A DNA stretch of 64,000 bases from Breznakibacter sp047600785 (GCA_047600785.1 JASGKH010000001.1:124001-188000), one strand, 5' to 3'; positions 18,249 to 28,297 are shown, counted from the stretch's first letter. Notes: generated from the letters alone by a model not told the origin. Numbers and translations: made by a program.

Positions 18249-21071
18249 ATGAAAAAGGCAATTGCAATCGCATTAACTGGTATTGTTATACTGGTACTCT
18301 TAAATGTTTACTATTATAGGGATACTTATTTTTGGCAGATTGACACGCAGCGTCATGTATTGAAGAAGGAATTATTGCTTTGCACCGACGAGTTGAACCA
18401 ATCATTTAAGAAGTTGCAAACCAATGTAATGCTTTTGTTGAGCAAACAAGAGCTTGACGATTTCTTCAACATGCCGTCGAAGTCCGATGAGACCGCTAAG
18501 CGGTTCGAGCTCTTATACAGCCGCTATTCCGACTACCTTCAGGAAATGAGGGTGATTAATTCCAATGGCCAACGGTTTACGATGCGAAAAGGGGCAAACA
18601 ACACGTTTGTTACCTCCACTGATCGTAGTGAATTTGAGGTCGTGTTTCTGCCAACAACAACCATTTTACCTGAAAAAAACAGGATCTTGCTGTCGCATCC
18701 GTTGGTAACCCAAACGTTGGTATTTGGGAAAGTGGAATTTGTGATCGACATGGATGCTTTCTTTAAAACCATTTTCCATTCGTTCAATCTCGATCAATAT
18801 CAGTTTCAGTGGGTTGTTTCGGGTGCCGGCGATATTGTGTACTCCACATTGCCGTTGGGCAATGTGGAAACGTTAAAAGGCGATTCTTTTGGTGCACTCC
18901 TAAAGGCCGGAAAATCGTTCGAATTGTCACACCAGATTTCGGTTAAAGGAACAAATACCGATGTATTGACCGTGTTTCAACCACTTTCTTTCAAAGGAGG
19001 TAGTTATTTTGTGGCTTTTTCGTTGCCAACGAACCTTATTACCATTTCCATTGCCAGGAACGCGTTTGTGGTCGGAACGGTATCGCTTATCATTGTGTTG
19101 GGAATTATGGTCATTTTCGTGATTTTTTTACGGCAACGGCTTAAGACCGATAAAATAGCCAAGCTCAATCAGGAGGCTTTGCGTAAAATGATCTATTATT
19201 TGCCGGCCGGTATTCTGCTGATCGACCATAACAGAAAAATAGTCAGTGTTAACCGTGCATTCCTAAAGCTATTTGACTTTGAGGATGAGGACCTGGTGGT
19301 GGGGCATCCAATGGAGGATGATTTGGTGTTTTCCAACATCCAGCTCATTGCGAAAGAAAAATATTCGGACTATTCGTACAAATTTAATATCAGGAACGGC
19401 AACAACGCCGAAACCATCGTCCTTAACGAGAAAATTCCCTATTACCTTGAGCAGAAACGTTATTTAGTGGATGTGTATACCGAAATTCCGGTTTTGGACC
19501 ACAAGATGGCCCAAACAAACGCATCGCATTACGCCCAAACAGCCTTTATTGCCAACATTAGCCATGAGCTACGTACGCCGCTCAACGGTATCATCGGAAT
19601 GACTGATCTGTTGTCACAAGCAAATTTTCCAAAGGCAGAATCGGACATGATCGGAATTCTCAAACGATCGGCCGATACCCTTTTGTCATTGATCAATGAC
19701 ATATTGGATTTCTCGAAGATCGAATCGGGCAAGTTTGACATAGAGAGCATTCCCTTCGACATAAGAAATGAATTTGAAAGTACGCTAGAGGGATTTCTTC
19801 CGCTGGCGCGCGAAAAGCACATTGGTCTTGCTTGGCACATCCCCGTCGCATTGCCTTCCGATTTTATTGGCGATCCGATCAGGTTCCGGCAGGTACTTAA
19901 CAATTTGCTATCGAACGCACTCAAATTTACCGAAAAGGGGAAGGTCTATGTACAGGTAAGTAAAACCCGGTTATTGAATGGGAATCCCGGATTACTTTTC
20001 TCCGTGAAGGATACGGGGATCGGTATTGCCAAAGAGAAACAGAAATTTATCTTTAACTCATTCTATCAGGCAGATGAAAGTTCCACCCGTCGGTTTGGAG
20101 GAACAGGTTTGGGCACAACCATTTCGAAAGAACTGGTACAGTTGATGGGGGGCGAGATATGGGTTACAAGCCCTTGCGATTTGTCTTTGGATTCCGGACG
20201 TCCCGGAAGCGAGTTTTGCTTTACTTTGCCATTGCGGTCACGTAAATTGGCAAAGAACCTTAATACCTCTTCAATAGAGGAATTCCACCAAATAAGGGCA
20301 ATGTTGGTAACGGACGATGCGTTGCAAGTCCAAACCATGTCGCGGAACCTCACTGCGCTGAAAGTCGATTTTAGGGTAATGGCCCCTTCGCAGGAAACCA
20401 TTGATCTGTTGCGTACAAGCAGTCGCTATCACTTGGTGGTGATAGACAACCGTACCGACTTTAGCGGCATCGATTTCCTGCAAGAATTGTTTAACCATCA
20501 ACTGCACCGGAATTTTATCATTCTTTTCCAAAGCAGCGACAACCAACGTTCCAATACCAATCTGGTAAAACGGTTGGGAGCAGATGCGTATCTTCGTAAA
20601 CCGGTTCGGTTGGTGGTATTGCGTGAATTTCTGTTCAACCATTTTCCAGGCTTAGCCGAGAAACATGCCGGTGATGCTTTTCTGAAAAGCCCGTCGACCA
20701 TTAAAATCCTTGTGGCTGAGGATAACCGCTTAAACCAGCGTGTGGCCCAAAGCCTGTTCAATAAGTTGGGTTACCAGATTGATTTGGCCAACGACGGGGC
20801 TGATGCCATCCGGCTGATGAAAAAGACAGAATACGACATTGTGTTCATGGACATATACATGCCATCGATGGATGGGATTGAAGCAGTGCGCACATTGAAG
20901 GCCGAAGGTGTTTCGTGCCCAATCATCGCAATGACTGCCAGCAACGACCAATTTGAACGTTTGCGCGCCATGGAAGTGGGCATGGACGATTACATCAGCA
21001 AGCCTACGCGTGCCGAAGACATTCTGAGAATGTTGGCCAAATGGTGCAATAAGCCTACGACGGTTTTATGA
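18249..21071 (+). CDS. Hybrid sensor histidine kinase with two receiver domains
   Basis: The 940-residue protein has membrane helices near residues 5-22 and 272-296 that bracket a periplasmic sensor domain of about 250 residues. A PAS-like domain (about 310-410), HisKA with His439 (NISHELRTPLNG), HATPase (about 540-665; NNLLSNALKFT, GTGLGTTISKEL) and two receivers follow. Receiver 1 (about 680-800) is divergent but keeps DD, Asp733 and a Lys. Receiver 2 (about 815-930) is canonical with Asp868 in MDIYMPSMDG. There is no output domain, so phosphate probably passes to a separate Hpt or regulator. The ligand is unknown. The kinase gene at 21166 follows. Confidence 0.93.
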   Translation: MKKAIAIALTGIVILVLLNVYYYRDTYFWQIDTQRHVLKKELLLCTDELNQSFKKLQTNVMLLLSKQELDDFFNMPSKSDETAKRFELLYSRYSDYLQEMRVINSNGQRFTMRKGANNTFVTSTDRSEFEVVFLPTTTILPEKNRILLSHPLVTQTLVFGKVEFVIDMDAFFKTIFHSFNLDQYQFQWVVSGAGDIVYSTLPLGNVETLKGDSFGALLKAGKSFELSHQISVKGTNTDVLTVFQPLSFKGGSYFVAFSLPTNLITISIARNAFVVGTVSLIIVLGIMVIFVIFLRQRLKTDKIAKLNQEALRKMIYYLPAGILLIDHNRKIVSVNRAFLKLFDFEDEDLVVGHPMEDDLVFSNIQLIAKEKYSDYSYKFNIRNGNNAETIVLNEKIPYYLEQKRYLVDVYTEIPVLDHKMAQTNASHYAQTAFIANISHELRTPLNGIIGMTDLLSQANFPKAESDMIGILKRSADTLLSLINDILDFSKIESGKFDIESIPFDIRNEFESTLEGFLPLAREKHIGLAWHIPVALPSDFIGDPIRFRQVLNNLLSNALKFTEKGKVYVQVSKTRLLNGNPGLLFSVKDTGIGIAKEKQKFIFNSFYQADESSTRRFGGTGLGTTISKELVQLMGGEIWVTSPCDLSLDSGRPGSEFCFTLPLRSRKLAKNLNTSSIEEFHQIRAMLVTDDALQVQTMSRNLTALKVDFRVMAPSQETIDLLRTSSRYHLVVIDNRTDFSGIDFLQELFNHQLHRNFIILFQSSDNQRSNTNLVKRLGADAYLRKPVRLVVLREFLFNHFPGLAEKHAGDAFLKSPSTIKILVAEDNRLNQRVAQSLFNKLGYQIDLANDGADAIRLMKKTEYDIVFMDIYMPSMDGIEAVRTLKAEGVSCPIIAMTASNDQFERLRAMEVGMDDYISKPTRAEDILRMLAKWCNKPTTVL

Positions 21072-21165
21072 GCTATCGAAAACAGTTGTAATAATCGCAT
21101 CAAATCTCCGTTAAAAAGACATGGTATCCCTTTAGTAAGGAAAATCATAATTCAATATCTATGGC

Positions 21166-22329
21166 ATGAGCGTTTACGACCAAAAAAGACGTTGGAAATT
21201 CTTTCTTCTGTTAGGGGCAATATTCATCGGCAGTTTCACCCTTTGGTACACCAAGCAGCTTACTGATGAGCTAAAAGACGGAGAACACAAAAAAATGGAA
21301 CTTTGGGCCGAAGCCATTCGTTTGCTGTCAATAGCCGAGCCTGAAACCGAAACCAGTTATATGAACCTTATTAACATGGTGATATCGAACAATACCTCTA
21401 TCCCTGTGGTTTTGACGGATAGCACCGATGTCATTCTTTCATATAACAACATTGATGTTCCTAAAACCAATGAGGATGGTTTCATGAGAGGGGTGTTGGC
21501 CGAAATGAAATCGGAAGGGAACGTGATCGTGATTGATTTGGGCGGCGGGGATAAACAGTTCCTTTATTTTAGCGAATCCATCCTCCTTTACAAACTGTCA
21601 TGGTTTCCCATCATCCAGCTCATGGTGGTCTCGGTTTTTATTTTGGTGGCATACATGGCGTTTAGCGGGGCACGAAAAGCGGAACAGGATCAAGTGTGGG
21701 TCGGAATGGCCAAAGAGACAGCGCATCAATTGGGTACGCCAACCTCGTCGTTACTGGCCTGGATTGACCTGCTAAAACTTAAGACCCCGGATTTGCCTAT
21801 GATTGCAGAGATGGGCAAAGATGTAGGACGTTTAAAAACCATTGCCGACCGCTTTTCCAAAATCGGTGCCCGCCCTGACCTGGAGCCTACCGATTTGGGG
21901 CAATTGGTCACCAATATGTTGGGGTACTTAAAACCCAGGTCGTCGTCACAAATAAATTTTTCCGTCAATAACCAATTGCCCATCGGTTGTCTGGTCCGTC
22001 TCAATCCAGTGCTGTTCGAATGGGTCGTCGAGAACCTCAGCAAAAACGCCATCGATGCCATGGAAGGAAAAGGGAACCTGACGGTTGGCCTGTCGTTGAA
22101 CAAGAAATACGTGTACATGGATATAACCGATACAGGTAAAGGAATACCTAAGTCGATGTTCAAAACAGTATTCGAACCTGGCTTTACCACTAAAAAACGG
22201 GGATGGGGTTTGGGACTGACGTTGGTGAAACGTATCGTGGAGCAGTATCACTATGGAAAAGTGTTCGTCGCCGATTCACAAGTGGGGGGAGGCACCACGT
22301 TCCGGGTATTGTTAAAGGCAAAGCAATAA
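21166..22329 (+). CDS. Sensor histidine kinase, orphan
   Basis: This 387-residue kinase has two membrane helices (about 11-29 and 147-168) around a periplasmic sensor of about 115 residues. The H-box is KETAHQLGTPTSSLLAWIDLL with His187, an HQLGTP type found in many Bacteroidota kinases. The HATPase part shows NLSKNAIDAM, DTGKGI and GWGLGLTLVKRIV. No response regulator gene is adjacent; it follows the hybrid kinase gene by 94 nt, so the two may share a stimulus or partner. Its stop is only 11 nt from the end of the convergent PD40 gene. Confidence 0.92.
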   Translation: MSVYDQKRRWKFFLLLGAIFIGSFTLWYTKQLTDELKDGEHKKMELWAEAIRLLSIAEPETETSYMNLINMVISNNTSIPVVLTDSTDVILSYNNIDVPKTNEDGFMRGVLAEMKSEGNVIVIDLGGGDKQFLYFSESILLYKLSWFPIIQLMVVSVFILVAYMAFSGARKAEQDQVWVGMAKETAHQLGTPTSSLLAWIDLLKLKTPDLPMIAEMGKDVGRLKTIADRFSKIGARPDLEPTDLGQLVTNMLGYLKPRSSSQINFSVNNQLPIGCLVRLNPVLFEWVVENLSKNAIDAMEGKGNLTVGLSLNKKYVYMDITDTGKGIPKSMFKTVFEPGFTTKKRGWGLGLTLVKRIVEQYHYGKVFVADSQVGGGTTFRVLLKAKQ

Positions 22330-22340
22330 AGAATAGACGT

Positions 22341-24383
22341 TTATTTGCGATCCTTTTTTCTTAATTGTTCCAGTTGCCCGATCGGCCTTACAAAAGCATC
22401 TTTAAAACGACTGCTGGCTATTATTTTTTCCCGCGCCAAAATAGAAGCCTCTAAATTGTCATATTGGGAATAGGTATAGCGATAAAAACCATCCTGGCAG
22501 ACAGATTCACTAATCCTTGTTTGATCGAGGCCATTGAAAATACGGAAGTTTGATAATCGTCTGGTTTTCAGTGCTAATAATTGAATGGTGTACGAAGTAT
22601 TGGTGGTGTTGGCTATGACGGGAATTTCCATGTGGTGGGGCAAATAGGCAGGGGGCGTTGTTAGTTGTGCCTGGGTTGAGCCTATGTGTTTGGAATCGAG
22701 GCCATTTTCCTGAATGGTGCTGGATTGCAATTGTTTGGCCGGAATCAACGGAGGTTCAATATTCAAATCGTGCATTTTGACTGTGGTTTTCAAATTTTCG
22801 AAGGCCATCTCGTCACCAATCTCAATGTCGCCCACTTCTTCATCGATCGTGATTTGTCTTATTTGCTTGATTTGATAGCGGTGCCCGGTTTCAAGGAACA
22901 TGGTGTATTCTCCGCTGACCGGGTCTGGCCTGTAATCGCCGACCAGCTGTTGGTCACTGGTGCGCGATACCAAAATACGGATTATCTTTTCCTTTCCACT
23001 TTGGGTCACCTTGCCTTCAACGATGGCTAGTTTTCCTTTAAACTGGGGATCAAATTCAATTAGATAGATATCCAGCCCCCCGAAATTATCTTTAAATTGT
23101 GCTGTGGCATAATAAGCGCGGTTTCGTTCAATGGTGGGAACAAAAAACAGATCATCGCCGGGAGTGTTGATCGGATAACCAAGGTTTATGGGTGGTGTCC
23201 ATGTGCTATCGGGCGTCATTTGTGAATAAAAAATGTCGTACATACCCATTGAGTTGTGGCCTTCAGACGCAAAATACAAGGTTTTGCCATCCAGATAGAT
23301 CATGGGCGTTTCCTCGTTAAAGGGGGTATTGATGTCGGGGCCTAAATTGTGAGCTGTTCCCCATGCGCCACCGGGTAGTTTTTTGCACATGTAAATATCC
23401 AGTCCCCCGTAACCACCCTCTCTGTCGCTGGTGAAAAACATGGTGGTTCCATCGGACGACAAAGAACAGTGTGTTTCCTGGCTGTAGCTGTTGATAGGTT
23501 CGGGCAGCTTGCTGGGAACAGACCATTCCGAGCCTTTTAAGTGTGATACGTAAAGGTTTTTTCCGTCGATGTCGTTCTTGAATAAAAACAATTGTTTCCC
23601 ATCGGCCGAAATGGATACGGCCGATTCGTGATCATTCTTTTTGTAAAATACTTTGAGCAATTTGCTGTTTCCCCATTCATCCTTTTCATCGGTTACCGAA
23701 TAACAAATCTTTTCGGGATATTGACCGTCTTCAAGCAGTGCTAAATTGTCGTGGTTTCTGCGAGAGGTAAAAATCAGTTTATCGTTGGCAATAGAAACGA
23801 TGGGAGTATGTTCGTCGTACGGTGAGTTTATTTTGTTTCCCAGGTTTTGAATTTTTAGTGCAATAGGGTTTTGCAAAAATAGCCTGGCATTCTCGCATGT
23901 TTGCATCTCATTGTCAATCTCGCTTCCTAGTGCATTGTCTATATCTGTAAAAGACTCTTTTATTTGCCCGTACACACTCAACGCATTTTGTGGCTCCAAA
24001 GCTTGCTGGTAAGCTTTTCCCAACGACATAAGCAGGTTCAGCTTGGTATCGGCATCATGGGATTGGGCATTTAGTTGTTCCAGCCCCTGGGTGAAGTAAA
24101 ATATAGCTGAATCGGGTTGGTTACCCAGGTTTATATAGCCTAGCCCGATCGAAAGACTGACTTCGGGATCGTTGGGGAACTGGGCATACAAAGACTTTGA
24201 GAAAATTATGGCATCTTTAAAAGATTGTTTTTCAAGTAATTTAAAAGCTTTCTGCAGCTTGGCTTCTCTATCTTTTGAATTTGGGATCTGTTGGGAAATG
24301 CTCTGCGTCGTGCCGCAGAGCATTACAACTGCAAAAACAAGGTTTTTTCTTAATAAATGGATAATGGCCAACGTTTTCATCAT
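22341..24383 (-). CDS. Secreted TPR / PD40 beta-propeller protein with SPOR-like C-terminus
   Basis: The 680-residue protein starts with a signal peptide (about residues 1-30). TPR-like helices cover about 35-170. Six or so WD40-like PD40 repeats cover about 200-480, with the recurring pattern SxDGxxxxFxSxRxGGxGGxDIY (for example SSDGTTMFFTSDREGGYGG). A region of about 75 residues near 600-670 (YTIQLLALKTRR...) looks like a SPOR fold. In Bacteroidota, TPR-PD40 proteins with a C-terminal OmpA domain anchor to peptidoglycan, for example PorE of type IX secretion. This one has no OmpA domain, and the SPOR-like end could take over that role. Either ATG (24383 or 24380) may be used. Confidence 0.82.
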   Translation of the reverse strand: MMKTLAIIHLLRKNLVFAVVMLCGTTQSISQQIPNSKDREAKLQKAFKLLEKQSFKDAIIFSKSLYAQFPNDPEVSLSIGLGYINLGNQPDSAIFYFTQGLEQLNAQSHDADTKLNLLMSLGKAYQQALEPQNALSVYGQIKESFTDIDNALGSEIDNEMQTCENARLFLQNPIALKIQNLGNKINSPYDEHTPIVSIANDKLIFTSRRNHDNLALLEDGQYPEKICYSVTDEKDEWGNSKLLKVFYKKNDHESAVSISADGKQLFLFKNDIDGKNLYVSHLKGSEWSVPSKLPEPINSYSQETHCSLSSDGTTMFFTSDREGGYGGLDIYMCKKLPGGAWGTAHNLGPDINTPFNEETPMIYLDGKTLYFASEGHNSMGMYDIFYSQMTPDSTWTPPINLGYPINTPGDDLFFVPTIERNRAYYATAQFKDNFGGLDIYLIEFDPQFKGKLAIVEGKVTQSGKEKIIRILVSRTSDQQLVGDYRPDPVSGEYTMFLETGHRYQIKQIRQITIDEEVGDIEIGDEMAFENLKTTVKMHDLNIEPPLIPAKQLQSSTIQENGLDSKHIGSTQAQLTTPPAYLPHHMEIPVIANTTNTSYTIQLLALKTRRLSNFRIFNGLDQTRISESVCQDGFYRYTYSQYDNLEASILAREKIIASSRFKDAFVRPIGQLEQLRKKDRK

Positions 24384-24698
24384 GCTTAATCAACGATCAG
24401 TGCAAATTATAATGTTTTTTCGTTTGTATATGAGACAATGTTTCATTTTTTTGATGTATTAAATATTGTATTTCAGAATGTTGTGAATTGTTGATTGTTT
24501 TAACATCCAATAAATCAATGCATTGTTGTATGTGTTGATTTTTAGGGAATTTGAAAAAAGGCCTATTTTTTTCAATGAAAACGTACCTTTTTTTGACGAA
24601 TTGTAGATATCACGATCAATATGGAGCCAGTTTATAAACGGAGTTGAATGGTTCTTTGCAATGAAAAGCGTAATTTCGTGGGCTAAAACACAAATTGC
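24384..24698. other. 315-bp AT-rich divergent intergenic region
   Basis: It lies between the divergent PD40 and rbfA genes, is very AT-rich and has no supported gene. The rbfA promoter is likely near 24655 (TTCTTTG, one mismatch to the -7 consensus), but it is not strong enough to call as a site. Confidence 0.45.
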
Positions 24699-25037
24699 AT
24701 GGACTCAACACGTCAAAACAAGATATCACGGCTGGTACAAAAGGAAATGAGCGAGATATTCCAGCGCGAGGTACGCGAAATCGTTAAAGGAACCATGGTT
24801 TCGGTCACTTCGGTAAAGGTGACCCCGGATCTGGCCATCGCCAAAATGTATTTGAGCATTTTTCCTCCCGAGCATAAAACCGATGTTTTTAATTCGATAA
24901 AAGCAGCCTCATCGCAAATCCGTTATTTGTTGGGGCAACGCGTGGGCAAGCAGTTAAGGGTGATCCCTGAACTTCAATTTTATATCGACGATTCACTCGA
25001 TTATCTGGAGAATATTGACCGTTTGCTAAAACAATAA
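24699..25037 (+). CDS. rbfA: Ribosome-binding factor A
   Basis: RbfA binds the 30S subunit during maturation of the 16S rRNA 5' end. The 112-residue protein shows the family blocks RQNKISRLVQKEMSEI, VSVTSVKVTPDLAIAKMYLSI and LRVIPELQFYIDDSLDY in the KH-like fold. It is the first gene of a three-gene run with a methyltransferase (3-nt gap) and an FtsX-type permease; rbfA followed by such a permease is a recurrent Bacteroidota order. Confidence 0.95.
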   Translation: MDSTRQNKISRLVQKEMSEIFQREVREIVKGTMVSVTSVKVTPDLAIAKMYLSIFPPEHKTDVFNSIKAASSQIRYLLGQRVGKQLRVIPELQFYIDDSLDYLENIDRLLKQ

Positions 25038-25040
25038 TCC

Positions 25041-25856
25041 ATGCGTTACGATACCATCAAAGGACCTTTAGGCCGTTTCTTCAATACAACGCCTGCCATG
25101 CGTGTTTTTTTTTACCGCTTGCTCGATTTGTTGCTTCTGCGCAGTTGGCATATAAGGATGCAACTCGTAAAGTGGGCAAACGACAGGAGAAATCTTACTG
25201 TGTTGGATGCCGGCTCCGGCTTTGGCCAGTATGTCTACTTTATGTCCAGATCCAAATGGAACTGGATGGTGAAGGGTGTTGATGTCAAGCAGGAACAAAT
25301 TGAGGATTGCAACCGTTTTTTTTCGGCAATCGGACGAAATGGGAGAGTGAAGTTTGAGTATGCCGACCTGACTGCTTTTTCGGAACCAGACACCTACGAT
25401 CTGGTGCTTTCGGTGGATGTAATGGAGCATATAGAAGAAGACGAAAAAGTATTTTCCAACTTTTATAAATCGATGAAAAATGACGGGCTTTTGTTGATCT
25501 CGACCCCATCGGACCAGGGAGGCAGTGACACGCATGACCACCAGGAGGGTGAAGTGAAGGGATTTATCGAAGAGCATGTGAGGGACGGATACAACATTCA
25601 CGATATTTCCGACAAATTGGTAAGGGCTGGGTTCAAAAACGTACGTGCCATGTACACATATGGTACCCCTGGCAAAATATCGTGGCGCTTATCAATGAAA
25701 TATCCTATTTTAATGCTCAATATAAGTAAACTGTTTTTTGTGTTGTTGCCGTTTTACTACCTTGTTTTCTTTCCTGTTTGTTTGGTGTTGAATTGGTTAG
25801 ACGTGAAATTCCCCCATCGTACAGGTACCGGCTTAATGGTAATGGCCCAAAAATAA
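25041..25856 (+). CDS. Class I SAM-dependent methyltransferase
   Basis: The 271-residue protein has a Rossmann methyltransferase core (about 35-190) with motif I LDAGSGFGQYV, the acidic residue ending strand 2 (VKGVDVKQEQI), motif DLVLSVDVMEHIEED and a C-terminal hydrophobic segment (about 225-255) that may associate with the membrane. The motif set is of the methyltransferase type 11/12 group. The substrate is not predictable. It lies between rbfA and the LolC/E-like permease gene. Confidence 0.85.
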   Translation: MRYDTIKGPLGRFFNTTPAMRVFFYRLLDLLLLRSWHIRMQLVKWANDRRNLTVLDAGSGFGQYVYFMSRSKWNWMVKGVDVKQEQIEDCNRFFSAIGRNGRVKFEYADLTAFSEPDTYDLVLSVDVMEHIEEDEKVFSNFYKSMKNDGLLLISTPSDQGGSDTHDHQEGEVKGFIEEHVRDGYNIHDISDKLVRAGFKNVRAMYTYGTPGKISWRLSMKYPILMLNISKLFFVLLPFYYLVFFPVCLVLNWLDVKFPHRTGTGLMVMAQK

Positions 25857-25873
25857 AAAGTCACATTGCTGCC

Positions 25874-27115
25874 ATGTCATTACCTACACATATTGCGTTG
25901 CGTTACCTTTTTGCCAAGAAATCGCAAAATATCATCAACGTTATCTCCATGATATCGGTACTTGGTATCATGACCGGGACGTTGGCATTGCTGGTGGTGC
26001 TATCGGTGTTTAACGGTTTGCATGGACTTATTGGCAAATTGTACGGATCGTTCGATCCCGAATTGAAGATTGAGGCAGTGGAAGGGAAAGTTTTTTCGAC
26101 CGATTCAATCCCGTACCGTCAATTGCTCGATAACAATGCGATACTTTCGATATCAGAGGTGGTGACAGACCAGGCGCTGATACGTTACGGACGTCGGCAA
26201 ATGCCCTGCCTGGTAATGGGTGTCGACGCCAATTTCAGTAAAGTTTGCAACATTGACTCAATTATGGTTGAGGGAGCGTTTTCGTTGGGAAACCAACATG
26301 CCGATTTTGGGGTGCTGGGCTTTATCCTTTCGGAACAGATGTCTGTCAGCCTGAATTTTGTGTCGCCATTGGGAATTTACGTACCAAGGCGTAATGCCCC
26401 GATAAACCTCCTAAATCCCGAATCGGGATTTAATTCCGATTATGTGATGCCGGCAGGTATTTTTGCCGTAAAGCAAATGGAGTACGATTCGCAATACATG
26501 ATCATCGGCATCGATAAAGCCCGAAAATTGCTGGAGTATGACGCGACCAAGGTCTCGTATCTGGCGGTAGCATTAAAAAACGGTCAATCGGTAAATAAAA
26601 CAGCTGCATCGATACAAAAACTGATAGGGCCAAATTTTACGGTGAAGAACAAAGAGATGCAACACGAGGCATTTTATAAGATGATGAAAGTGGAAAAGCT
26701 GATGGCGTTTCTCATCCTTTCTTTCATTATGGTCATTGCCGCTTTTAACGTGATCGGGACATTGTCGATGTTGATTTACGAAAAGAAGGAGAGCATCTTT
26801 ACGCTCAAAAGCATGGGTGCATCCCAACGCATGGTGACCCGTATTTTTCTGATTGAGGGCTGGATGATCTCACTCACCGGCGTAGTGGTGGGATTGCTTT
26901 TGGGTAGCCTGCTCATTGTGGTACAGCAACAATTTGGCATCATTAAGTTTCAGGGAGGCAGTTCGTTCGTGGTGGATGCTTACCCTATTATCCTGAACCT
27001 GGGCGACATACTGCTGGTGTTTGCCACCGTGTCGGCGATAGGGCTTATAGCTGCGTGGTATCCGGTAAAAGTGATTGTCCGGAAGTACTATCATGCGTCA
27101 AAGGACGAGCAATAG
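25874..27115 (+). CDS. FtsX-type permease, LolC/LolE-like
   Basis: The 413-residue permease has the LolC/E layout: N-terminal helix (about 22-46, in SVLGIMTGTLALLVVLSVFNG), a periplasmic domain of about 220 residues, and three C-terminal helices (about 280-310, 330-360, 380-400). LolCDE complexes extract lipoproteins from the inner membrane. The frame is open from 25778, but the family start MSLPTHIALRYLFA is at 25874, 17 nt after the methyltransferase stop. It overlaps the end of the convergent dusB gene by 25 nt. No ATPase gene is adjacent, so a LolD must be encoded elsewhere. Confidence 0.9.
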   Translation: MSLPTHIALRYLFAKKSQNIINVISMISVLGIMTGTLALLVVLSVFNGLHGLIGKLYGSFDPELKIEAVEGKVFSTDSIPYRQLLDNNAILSISEVVTDQALIRYGRRQMPCLVMGVDANFSKVCNIDSIMVEGAFSLGNQHADFGVLGFILSEQMSVSLNFVSPLGIYVPRRNAPINLLNPESGFNSDYVMPAGIFAVKQMEYDSQYMIIGIDKARKLLEYDATKVSYLAVALKNGQSVNKTAASIQKLIGPNFTVKNKEMQHEAFYKMMKVEKLMAFLILSFIMVIAAFNVIGTLSMLIYEKKESIFTLKSMGASQRMVTRIFLIEGWMISLTGVVVGLLLGSLLIVVQQQFGIIKFQGGSSFVVDAYPIILNLGDILLVFATVSAIGLIAAWYPVKVIVRKYYHASKDEQ

Positions 27116-28089
27116 TCATGATATTGCTCCGCCAATTGATCCAATAGGGCCATAAGCATATCGTAATCGTTGCACTGGAGAAGTTTGGTTTTCATCTCCC
27201 TGAAATGGGGCAAGCCTTTAAACGTAACGGCCAAATGACGCCTCATGTGCAAAATGCCCCGGAACGTATCGAGCCATTGTACCGATTGGGACAACTGTTC
27301 CTTTACCATTGCCACGTGTTCGGCCATGGTGGGCGGCGGGAGCAATTCACCTGTTTGCAAATAGTGCTTCATTTCCCTGAAAATCCATGGGCGGCCAATG
27401 CTGGCACGCCCAATCATAACAGCATCCACGCCGTAGCGGTCAAAATAGTCTTTTGCCTTTTGTGGCGAAACAATGTCGCCGTTGCCAATGATGGGAATGG
27501 TCATTCGCGGATTGTTCTTTACTTCGCCGATAAGGGTCCAGTCGGCTTCGCCGGTGTAGAATTGTGCGCGTGTGCGACCGTGTATTGTCAGGGCTTTAAT
27601 ACCTGTGTCTTGTAGTCTTTCTGCAATATCGACAATGTATTTGGTGTTTTCGTCCCAGCCCAGACGTGTTTTTACGGTCACCGGGAGCTTTACGGCTTTA
27701 ACGATTTCCGCAGTCATTCTCACCATTTTGGGAATGTCGCGCAACATGCCGGATCCTGCGCCGCGATGGGCAATCTTCTTGACGGGGCAGCCAAAATTAA
27801 TATCGATGAGCTCGGGAGCGGCCTGTTCGGCAATCCTGGCCGCTTCGACCATCGGTTCTATTTCATGACCGTAGATTTGGATCCCGACGGGCCGTTCTTC
27901 GTCAGCAATGGTCAATTTGCGCATGGTTGACGGGATTGTACGCACCAGTGCATCGGCAGCCACAAATTCTGTATACATCAAATCGGCGCCGTATTTCTTG
28001 CATAATTTGCGAAACGGTGAGTCGGTCACGTCCTCCATTGGGGCCAATAACAACGGCTTGTATCCCAGGTCTACATCTCCTATCTTCAC
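27091..28089 (-). CDS. dusB: tRNA-dihydrouridine synthase, DusB type
   Basis: This 332-residue flavoenzyme reduces uridines in the D-loop of tRNA. It shows LLAPMEDVTDSPFRKL at the FMN-binding start, the catalytic region INFGCPVKKI with the proton-donor Cys, VTVKTRLGW, and IPIIGNGDI and VDAVMIGRASIGRPWIF for phosphate binding. The frame is open to 28248, but a -7 box (28107-28114) lies inside that extension, and the GTG at 28089 (MKIGDVDLG) gives the usual family start. Confidence 0.92.
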   Translation of the reverse strand: MKIGDVDLGYKPLLLAPMEDVTDSPFRKLCKKYGADLMYTEFVAADALVRTIPSTMRKLTIADEERPVGIQIYGHEIEPMVEAARIAEQAAPELIDINFGCPVKKIAHRGAGSGMLRDIPKMVRMTAEIVKAVKLPVTVKTRLGWDENTKYIVDIAERLQDTGIKALTIHGRTRAQFYTGEADWTLIGEVKNNPRMTIPIIGNGDIVSPQKAKDYFDRYGVDAVMIGRASIGRPWIFREMKHYLQTGELLPPPTMAEHVAMVKEQLSQSVQWLDTFRGILHMRRHLAVTFKGLPHFREMKTKLLQCNDYDMLMALLDQLAEQYHDYCSSFDA

Positions 28090-28106
28090 GCTGACGAAAT
28101 TTTTGG

Positions 28107-28114
28107 CAAAGATA
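28107..28114 (-). promoter_or_regulatory. -7 promoter element of dusB
   Basis: Read on the minus strand this is TATCTTTG, a full match to TAnnTTTG, 17 nt before the GTG at 28089. It decides the start: longer reading frames would begin upstream of the transcript. Confidence 0.5.
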
Positions 28115-28297
28115 GGGTTTCTGTGACGATACCGGTTTATACCAACAATATCCTGCCAACTTTGTACAACCCAATGCCGTAAGAATTTGTTATTGGAGGC
28201 AAGGAGGAACAACATCCTTGTGCGCGGCACAAAAGGAAAAGGGAACATAAGCCAGCAAATCTTGCGCCTTGATTATCATTCAATATCGTATAAACAA

